From an uncultured Clostridia bacterium (GTDB lineage Bacteria > Bacillota > Clostridia > TANB77 > CAG-508), in the NCBI GenBank assembly GCA_947624925.1, contig CANQMG010000041.1, positions 1 through 13,790 of the forward strand: a DNA stretch of 13,790 nucleotides. Direction: 5' to 3'. The notes below the pieces were generated by a model. The model was not told where the DNA came from. It did not search any database and saw only the letters and a list, made by a program, of their open reading frames with translations. Every line of letters begins with the position of its first letter. Within the stretch, counting starts at the first letter, position 1. The translations under genes and the position numbers were made by a program. This document shows positions 6,707 through 11,809 of this stretch, piece after piece.

Positions 6707-6964
6707 TTATTCTACTGGGTAAACACTAACTTGTTTTTTGTCTTTACCTTTTCTTTCAAATTTAACTTTTCCATCAACTAATGCATATAGTGTATCATCA
6801 CTACCTTTTCCAACATTAGTTCCTGGGTGTATTTTTGTTCCTCTTTGTCTCATTAATATATTTCCAGCAAGAACAAATTGTCCATCAGCTCTTTTAACTC
6901 CAAGACGCTTTGACTCACTATCTCTTCCATTTTTTACACTACCTTGACCTTTTTTATGTGCCAT
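6707..6964 (-). CDS. rpmA: 50S ribosomal protein bL27 (no N-terminal extension)
   Basis: bL27 is a large-subunit protein whose flexible N terminus reaches the peptidyl-transferase centre. The 85-residue protein is full length: MAHKKGQGSVKNGRDSESKR at the start, GNILMRQRGTKIHPG in the centre, and a KVKFERKGKDKKQVSVYPVE end. Most Bacillota make bL27 with about nine extra N-terminal residues that the protease Prp removes. Here the ATG stands directly before AHKKG, and the in-frame upstream codons (GAA AGG AGT GAA TCC TCA GAT) contain no start. They also include the ribosome binding site (AAAGGAGTG, about 11 bases upstream). It follows rplU by 62 bases without an intervening prp gene, and a terminator follows instead of obg. 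Confidence 0.97.
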   Translation of the reverse strand: MAHKKGQGSVKNGRDSESKRLGVKRADGQFVLAGNILMRQRGTKIHPGTNVGKGSDDTLYALVDGKVKFERKGKDKKQVSVYPVE

Positions 6965-7026
6965 ATCTGAGGATTCACTCCTTTCGTTTTTGGTTTTTTA
7001 TTTGCAATTTTTAATTTTTATAATTT

Positions 7027-7383
7027 TTATGCTTCAACTTTTTCTTCAGCCTTTTTTTCTGCTTTTTCAGTAGGTAATTTTATAGCTGTTATCTCTACTT
7101 TAGTATATGGTTGTCTATGTCCTTGTTTTCTCTTATAATTCTTTTTAGGTTTATATTTGAAAACAACTATCTTTTTACCCTTACCATGTGCAATTACTTT
7201 ACCTTCTACTTTAATACCTTTAACATAAGGATTTCCTACTTCTATTTTTTTATCATCAGATACTAATATAACTTTATCAAAAGTAATTTTTTTACCTTCT
7301 TCAGCATCTAATTTTTCAAAAAATACTACATCACCTTTTGTTACTTTGTATTGTTTTCCACATGCCTCGATTATTGCGTACAT
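7027..7383 (-). CDS. rplU: 50S ribosomal protein bL21
   Basis: bL21 is a large-subunit protein that binds 23S rRNA. The MYAIIEACGKQYKVTKGDVV start and the KYKPKKNYKRKQGHRQPYT region (about residues 77-95) are diagnostic. At 118 residues it is longer than the usual 102-104 because of a charged tail (EKAEKKAEEKVEA). The ATG at 7383 follows GGGAGGTG by about 8 bases. It is the first gene of the rplU-rpmA operon, with a near-consensus promoter (7486-7515) and a leader of about 95 bases that resembles the L21 leader of Bacillota. Expression is probably autoregulated through that leader; this is inferred from the family, not seen directly. Confidence 0.97.
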   Translation of the reverse strand: MYAIIEACGKQYKVTKGDVVFFEKLDAEEGKKITFDKVILVSDDKKIEVGNPYVKGIKVEGKVIAHGKGKKIVVFKYKPKKNYKRKQGHRQPYTKVEITAIKLPTEKAEKKAEEKVEA

Positions 7384-7480
7384 TACGAAAGCACCTCCCT
7401 TTTTGTATACTCGCTAACCTTAAACTTTAGGTATTTAAACTTAATTAAACTTTATAAACCTTGAATTATGCGGTTACAGT
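7384..7480 (-). ncRNA. Probable L21 leader (5' UTR autoregulatory element of rplU)
   Basis: The rplU promoter implies a leader starting near 7480. It opens AACTGTAACCGCATAATTC. Further on it has GGTTAGCGAG before the ribosome binding site, and TAACC (7476-7472) can pair with GGTTA (7419-7415) to close a long structure around an AT-rich internal arm. The AACCGC start and GGTTAGCGAG end match my recollection of the L21 leader family found before rplU in low-GC Bacillota. A covariance-model search would settle it. Confidence 0.6.
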
Positions 7481-7485
7481 TAGTA

Positions 7486-7515
7486 ATTATATCATAATAA
7501 ATAATATTTTGTCAA
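7486..7515 (-). promoter_or_regulatory. Near-consensus promoter of rplU-rpmA
   Basis: A perfect TTGACA (7515-7510) and a perfect TATAAT (7491-7486) are separated by 18 bases, with an extended TG-A before the -10. This is the strongest promoter in the window. The TGA stop codon of the patatin-like gene (7514-7512) lies inside its -35 box. Confidence 0.85.
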
Positions 7516-8393
7516 CTTATATATTCACAATTTAAAAAATTCACCCGATTTTTTAGAATTTCCTTTATATTGCTAATATTATTAATTACACATTGATATC
7601 CATATTTATAACACGAATCTAATTTTTGTACATCTAAAAGCCCTGTTTTATCTGTATAAACATCTAATACTAAATCACTTTCTTCTAAACCTTCTTCTGA
7701 TATTTTACTTCCCATAATATCTATTGTTTTCATTGTTACATCCATTACATTACTTTCATTATCTACTTCATCACTATGAAATTTAACTGCTATAACTTTA
7801 TCAGCTCCCTGTTTTTTTACTTCATGTACTGGTATATTATCTAAAGCTCCACCATCAATAAATAAATGTTTTCTATATTCACAAGGACTATATATTCCTG
7901 TAAAACTACTACTTGCTCTAACAGCCTTTCCTACACTTATATCTGTAATATATTGCTCATTATCTTCTGGTTTTATATTTGTAAATATATATTCTTTTGA
8001 ATCAGCTAAATCAACTGTAGGAATTACAATAGGCATTTTTATATTTTCTATGGTTTTTATTCCTTTTTTTAAAGCAACCTCATTAAAAATTGTTTCTATA
8101 CTTTTTCCTGTTTTTAGCCCACTTATACTAAGCTTTTTATTTATTAATATATTACGTATTCCAGAAATTATTGGGCCTGTATTTATTTCAATCATTTTCT
8201 TAGCATATTTTTTAAAAAGAATATATATATAATATGGAGAATAACCCATTGCATATAATGAAGCAATCATACTTCCAGAGCTTGTGCCTCCAATTATATC
8301 TATTTTTATATTGTTTTCTTCTAATCCTTTAAGTACACCAGCATGCGCAATTCCTCGTATTCCGCCACCAGATAAAGCAATACCAACTTTCAC
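7512..8393 (-). CDS. Patatin-like phospholipase
   Basis: This is a serine lipid acyl hydrolase of the patatin family with a Ser-Asp dyad. Substrates in bacteria vary, and the one here is unknown. Counting from the proposed GTG start at 8393 (about 293 residues), the oxyanion loop is GGGIRG (residues 9-14). The nucleophile is S38 in GTSSG, and the dyad aspartate is D180 in IDGGALDNIP. No signal peptide or membrane helix follows this start, so it is cytoplasmic or peripheral. An ATG at 8435 is possible and would add 14 residues (MNNIIYTLFMRCLI). I prefer the GTG because GAGGTG lies 7 bases before it and the family normally begins KVGIALSGGG. It lies between murD and rplU on the same strand without an obvious terminator at either end. 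Confidence 0.9.
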   Translation of the reverse strand: MKVGIALSGGGIRGIAHAGVLKGLEENNIKIDIIGGTSSGSMIASLYAMGYSPYYIYILFKKYAKKMIEINTGPIISGIRNILINKKLSISGLKTGKSIETIFNEVALKKGIKTIENIKMPIVIPTVDLADSKEYIFTNIKPEDNEQYITDISVGKAVRASSSFTGIYSPCEYRKHLFIDGGALDNIPVHEVKKQGADKVIAVKFHSDEVDNESNVMDVTMKTIDIMGSKISEEGLEESDLVLDVYTDKTGLLDVQKLDSCYKYGYQCVINNISNIKEILKNRVNFLNCEYIS

Positions 8394-8429
8394 TATTAAA
8401 CACCTCATAAATAATGTATATATTATATT

Positions 8430-8480
8430 ATTCACATTACTTATTTTGTTTAATCAATTATATCTCATTAAACATAATAA
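8430..8480 (-). promoter_or_regulatory. Possible promoter region of the patatin-like gene with an inverted repeat
   Basis: The 100-base gap after murD holds two TATAAT words on the minus strand. It also has an 8-base inverted repeat, TGTTTAAT and ATTAAACA, around one of them. Matching -35 boxes are weak (TTTTGT at 17 bases or TTGTTA at 15). It is as likely a weak promoter as chance in AT-rich DNA, and I see no terminator here. Confidence 0.25.
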
Positions 8481-8500
8481 CAAAATCGTTATAATTCGTT

Positions 8501-9850
8501 CTATTTTTCTTCCTTTACTAGCTTTTTATATAAATTTCCCTTTTCTTTAAAATTTTTAAAAAATCCATAACTTGCGGCAGCAGGAGATAATAAACATATT
8601 TTACCTTTTTGAGTTACTTTTTTTGCTATGCTTACTGCTTCTTCTAATGTTTCTACTATATACTTTTTTTCATCTTTCAATTTTTTTGCAATGTCATGTC
8701 CAGTTTTAGGCATACATATTATGTTTCTAATTTGACAATTATTTAGATATTTTATAAACTCGCTATAATCTATTCCCCTATCCATTCCACCTATTATTAA
8801 TGTATCTACATTTTTTAAGGTTTTCACCGCTTCAATCGTAGCAACAGGAATAGTACCTATGCTATTATCATAATATAAAATATCATTATATTTTCCTACA
8901 AATTCTAACCTATGTTCTAAAGTTTTAAACTGACTTATACTTTTAATAGTTTTATTTAAATCTAATTTTAAAATTTCAGAAACACCCAGTGCAAACATAA
9001 TATTATTTAGATTATATTCACCTATTAAATTTCTTGGCTCATTTTTATCATATATAGGTTTTCCTTTTAAATATACTGTATCTTCGCTTAAGTATATATC
9101 ATTTTCATTTGGATTATTTAAACTTATTTTATATGTTATTGCATTTGTATTTTTTACAATTTTTTTTAACATCTCATTATCTGAATTATATAAAAAATAA
9201 TCATTATTCTTTTGATATTTGTATATATTACATTTTGCATCTGCATATTTTTCATATGATTCATAATGATCTAGATGTTCTTCATAGATATTTAATAGAA
9301 TTGCAATATTAGGTGATAAATGCATATACTCTAATTGATGCGATGACATTTCTAAAACTATAGTCATATTTTCTTTTATTTTTTCTATATAGTCAAATAC
9401 TGGAGTGCCGATATTTCCCAAAAGTAAAGAATTAATATTCTGATCTTTTAATATTTTATATATTAAAGAACTAGTTGTACTTTTACCCTTTGTGCCTGTA
9501 ACTCCAATAGTATAAATATTAAAAAATTCTAGCAATAACTCAAGTTGTGATTTGATTTTATGAAAAAAATTTGTTGTGTCGATTCCAACAAATGATACAC
9601 CAGGTGCCTTCATAATAATATCATAAGAATCTAAGCTGTTTAAATAATTTTCTCCACATATAAATGTTACATTTTTGTCTTTTTTAAGCACATCAAAATC
9701 TTCATAAAAATTTTCTTTTTGGTCAGCAATATATAATTTTTGTTCCTTTAAATATTTCCTTATTAAATTATATGTCGATTGACCTTCTTTTCCAAATCCC
9801 AATATAAGTATTTTTTTATCTTTAAAATATTGTATTAAATCATTAATCAC
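8501..9850 (-). CDS. murD: UDP-MurNAc-L-alanine:glutamate ligase, MurD family (probably MurD2, L-Glu specific)
   Basis: This is a Mur ligase that adds glutamate to UDP-MurNAc-L-Ala in the cytoplasm. The 449-residue length is normal. The N-terminal UDP-binding domain starts LGFGKEGQST (residues 17-26). The ATPase domain has GTKGKST (119-125), EMSSHQLE (167-174), EHLDHY (191-196) and the probable carbamylated K206. The C-terminal domain begins at YDNSIGTIPVAT. The C-terminal glutamate-site motif reads SPAAASYGFFKNFKEKG, whereas D-Glu-adding MurD normally has SPACASxDxFxNFxxRG; both the Cys and the Asp are changed. The gene overlaps a murL-like gene by 8 bases (GTG start at 9850 inside its end, AGAGG 8-9 bases upstream), so they are translationally coupled. 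In Xanthomonas the MurD2-MurL pair uses L-Glu. MurD family is certain; L-Glu specificity is inferred from the neighbour and motif. Confidence 0.9.
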   Translation of the reverse strand: MINDLIQYFKDKKILILGFGKEGQSTYNLIRKYLKEQKLYIADQKENFYEDFDVLKKDKNVTFICGENYLNSLDSYDIIMKAPGVSFVGIDTTNFFHKIKSQLELLLEFFNIYTIGVTGTKGKSTTSSLIYKILKDQNINSLLLGNIGTPVFDYIEKIKENMTIVLEMSSHQLEYMHLSPNIAILLNIYEEHLDHYESYEKYADAKCNIYKYQKNNDYFLYNSDNEMLKKIVKNTNAITYKISLNNPNENDIYLSEDTVYLKGKPIYDKNEPRNLIGEYNLNNIMFALGVSEILKLDLNKTIKSISQFKTLEHRLEFVGKYNDILYYDNSIGTIPVATIEAVKTLKNVDTLIIGGMDRGIDYSEFIKYLNNCQIRNIICMPKTGHDIAKKLKDEKKYIVETLEEAVSIAKKVTQKGKICLLSPAAASYGFFKNFKEKGNLYKKLVKEEK

Positions 9851-11225
9851 CTGAAAATACCTCTTTTCTTAATATAGCATTTTGTTCATCATTTAAATTG
9901 TTACTTTCATTATATCTTTTTGTTATATCATTATTTGTATCTACAGTTTTATAATTATCTTTATAATATTTTAATAAATAAGGTAATTTTTTACCATCTC
10001 TTTCTATATTTTCAATTGTTTTACTAATAGCAAAGTTTACTTCTTCAAAAGTTCCAACACAATCAAATGGTTTTTCATCTTCATTTCCTGTTAATTTACG
10101 AAATGTTTCTAATAATTCTACTTTTTCAAACATATCTGTTTCAAATATATTAACTAATTTTTCTTTATATAAATATGGACTTAAAATTATAAAGGCAAAT
10201 AAACATTTAGCACAATTACAACACCATTTCCACTCTTTATCTTTACTTCCAACATTACAGCTTTTAAATGTACTATGATATTTTTCATACTTTGAAAATA
10301 ATTTCGCAATTTGTAATTCATTTAAAGGCCTTAAAAAACTAAAATATTTAACTGGAGCTTTTAAATATTTATTTGCATAATATTCAAAATCACATTCAAA
10401 TTCAAAGCTTTTTGAATACTGGTGATTTATTTTTTTTCCTATTATATTTGACTCATTAGCACTATTTTCATTAGATAAGGCTACATATTTTTTTGATAAT
10501 AAATATGCAATTAAGTAAGATAAGAATGCTAACATTGCTGAAAATGGAGTATGTCCATTAATAAATCCTCTGTTATTTAATTCTATTAAATTTTTATCTA
10601 TACTTCTATATACTTCAATTATATTGTTATCTTCAAATCCAGCTATTTGCGCGCACTTAAGTGTTACCTGCTTAGGATTTATAATTAGGCAATAATCATT
10701 CTTCTTATTTATATTTAGTGTTTCTAATGTAACAACTGAATCCTTTCCTCCTCCAATAGGTACTATATAACCTTCAAATTCATCATCTATTTTTTTATGT
10801 TCAAATTCATCTGTTTTGCATTTACATTCTATCTCTACAAAATCATTTATATTTGTTTGTATATTGTTTGTATAAAATAATTCCCCTAATCCGTAAAAAT
10901 ATAACTTTTTCCACCATTTAATTTGTTCTTCGTTTAAATATCCACATTTAATTATAATTTTGGGAGAACATGTACATTTCCAATAACTAATAAGTTCTAT
11001 TAATCCTATATGAAAAGCCATATTCTTTACATAAACATTATTAATATCCTTAAATTTTATATTCTTTTTTAATATTTTTATTTTTGGTTTAAAAATTGCA
11101 AGCTTTGGAATTTCAAATTCATACTCAATATTTATTTCAGCATTATCTTCTTTTATTTTATAATAATTATAATAAAACTCCTTATATTCTTTTCTATAAT
11201 TTTCAAATTGTACAAATTTATCCAT
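9843..11225 (-). CDS. murL: Probable MurL, UDP-MurNAc-L-Ala-L-Glu epimerase (PP-loop protein)
   Basis: In the MurD2-MurL pathway MurL uses ATP and Mg2+ to epimerise the terminal L-Glu of UDP-MurNAc-L-Ala-L-Glu to D-Glu, replacing glutamate racemase. This 460-residue protein has a variable N-terminal part (about 1-155), then a PP-loop-type nucleotide site PIGGGKDSVVTLETL (GGGKDS at 168-173). It has further conserved-looking motifs NGHTPFSA (223-230), SNENSANE (251-258) and NHQYSKSFEFE (267-277). A cysteine cluster (C323, C335, C336, C338, C341) suggests a bound metal. I assign it from these motifs and from the 8-base overlap with the MurD-type ligase. The alternative is another PP-loop ATPase of unknown role. 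ATG 11225 follows AAAGGA at about 12 bases, and the last 40 residues are a poorly conserved Asn-rich tail. Confidence 0.72.
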   Translation of the reverse strand: MDKFVQFENYRKEYKEFYYNYYKIKEDNAEINIEYEFEIPKLAIFKPKIKILKKNIKFKDINNVYVKNMAFHIGLIELISYWKCTCSPKIIIKCGYLNEEQIKWWKKLYFYGLGELFYTNNIQTNINDFVEIECKCKTDEFEHKKIDDEFEGYIVPIGGGKDSVVTLETLNINKKNDYCLIINPKQVTLKCAQIAGFEDNNIIEVYRSIDKNLIELNNRGFINGHTPFSAMLAFLSYLIAYLLSKKYVALSNENSANESNIIGKKINHQYSKSFEFECDFEYYANKYLKAPVKYFSFLRPLNELQIAKLFSKYEKYHSTFKSCNVGSKDKEWKWCCNCAKCLFAFIILSPYLYKEKLVNIFETDMFEKVELLETFRKLTGNEDEKPFDCVGTFEEVNFAISKTIENIERDGKKLPYLLKYYKDNYKTVDTNNDITKRYNESNNLNDEQNAILRKEVFSGD

Positions 11226-11269
11226 TTATATAAATTTTCCTTTCTTTATATATGGTTATCCTTATATAA

Positions 11270-11298
11270 TTATTATCATATTATTTTCTATTTGTCTA
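11270..11298 (-). promoter_or_regulatory. Possible promoter of murL-murD
   Basis: TAGACA (11298-11293) and TAATAA (11275-11270) on the minus strand are separated by 17 bases, with TG-A before the -10. It lies in the 81-base gap between the small membrane protein gene and murL. The -10 is weak, so murL may also be read from the upstream gene's promoter, and I see no terminator between them. Confidence 0.35.
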
Positions 11299-11306
11299 TA
11301 TTTATT

Positions 11307-11657
11307 TTACTGTTTTATATCATCAATTATCTCTTTACATTTTTTCCAATTAGTTACTTTTATATAATCATATTCTTCTGACAATTTATTTAATATCTCT
11401 TTTGTTTTATCTGTTGAATCTAAATCTGTTACTATTATGTCTTTTATACAGTCTTCCTTTCCATATAATAATCTAAATATTGTTGTTCTAAAAAATCCTT
11501 CTACTCTATCTTCTTGATTTTTTACAGCAATTATTATATATATTCCATCTGATTTTAAATTTGTATATGTAAATATATAAATTATATTTTTTATAATTTC
11601 AATTAATCCATATATTGCTAAAGTCCATATGATTGTCGTTAAAATAAAATCTATCAT
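11307..11657 (-). CDS. Small membrane-anchored protein with a glycosyltransferase-2-like domain fragment
   Basis: The protein has 116 residues. Residues about 3-31 are one hydrophobic membrane segment (ILTTIIWTLAIYGLIEI onward). The rest is a short alpha/beta domain, with strand YIIIAVKNQED, then IIVTDLDSTDKTKEIL and a final YIKVTNW. This layout, including the DLDSTDKT turn, resembles the first half of a GT-A glycosyltransferase nucleotide-binding fold. The protein is far too short to be a complete enzyme. It is unclear whether it is a distinct small family or a remnant. It has its own good promoter and a strong AAGGAGG site 7 bases before ATG 11657, which argues for a functional gene. It lies directly upstream of murL-murD on the same strand, so an envelope role is possible but not shown. 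I do not recognise a named family. Confidence 0.75.
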   Translation of the reverse strand: MIDFILTTIIWTLAIYGLIEIIKNIIYIFTYTNLKSDGIYIIIAVKNQEDRVEGFFRTTIFRLLYGKEDCIKDIIVTDLDSTDKTKEILNKLSEEYDYIKVTNWKKCKEIIDDIKQ

Positions 11658-11696
11658 AAGTATTCCTCCTTGCAGAACAATGCCTTTTTATATAAC

Positions 11697-11725
11697 ATTT
11701 TATTCTATACAATATTTTTTGTGAA
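11697..11725 (-). promoter_or_regulatory. Promoter of the small membrane protein gene
   Basis: TTCACA (11725-11720) and TAAAAT (11702-11697) on the minus strand are separated by 17 bases, each one base from consensus. They lie about 40 bases before the start codon, divergent to the pflB promoter. Confidence 0.55.
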
Positions 11726-11739
11726 TTTTGAATTTATTA

Positions 11740-11768
11740 TTTACTGTTTGGAAATATTATATTATAAT
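11740..11768 (+). promoter_or_regulatory. pflB: Promoter of pflB
   Basis: TTTACT (11740-11745) and a perfect TATAAT (11763-11768) are separated by 17 bases. The start codon lies 41 bases downstream. A 21-base inverted repeat (11752-11772) covers the -10 box and may be an operator. Confidence 0.55.
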
Positions 11769-11772
11769 ATTT
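11752..11772. promoter_or_regulatory. Perfect inverted repeat over the pflB -10 box
   Basis: The ten-base arms AAATATTATA and TATAATATTT surround a single central T. The repeat overlaps the -10 element of pflB, where a repressor would block the polymerase. All pairs are A-T, so chance symmetry in AT-rich DNA is a real alternative. It does not match the Rex consensus I know. Confidence 0.3.
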
Positions 11773-11809
11773 AAAGTTTAAAATAACTTAAGAAAAGGAG
11801 AGGTTGAAT

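Noticed and set aside
6535..6729. 64-codon plus-strand frame through the repeat region
   Set aside because: It is a translation of the two REP-like units (giving repeated RPAPT/KTCP-type words) and of the rpmA terminator. It has no ribosome binding site and is antisense to the local genes.
6738..6947. 69-codon plus-strand frame
   Set aside because: It is antisense to rpmA, whose identity is certain.
7512..7550. CGG codon reassignment suggested by rare CGG usage
   Set aside because: Only one clear in-frame CGG (near the end of the patatin-like gene, at an unconserved position) is present, which is too little to test a codon reassignment. Low G+C alone explains the rarity.
8284..8550. 88-codon plus-strand frame over the murD/patatin gap
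   Set aside because: It is opposite the patatin start and murD end, has no ribosome binding site, and its hydrophobic content comes from antisense AT-rich sequence.
9109..9312. 67-codon plus-strand frame
   Set aside because: It is antisense to the ATPase domain of the MurD-family ligase.
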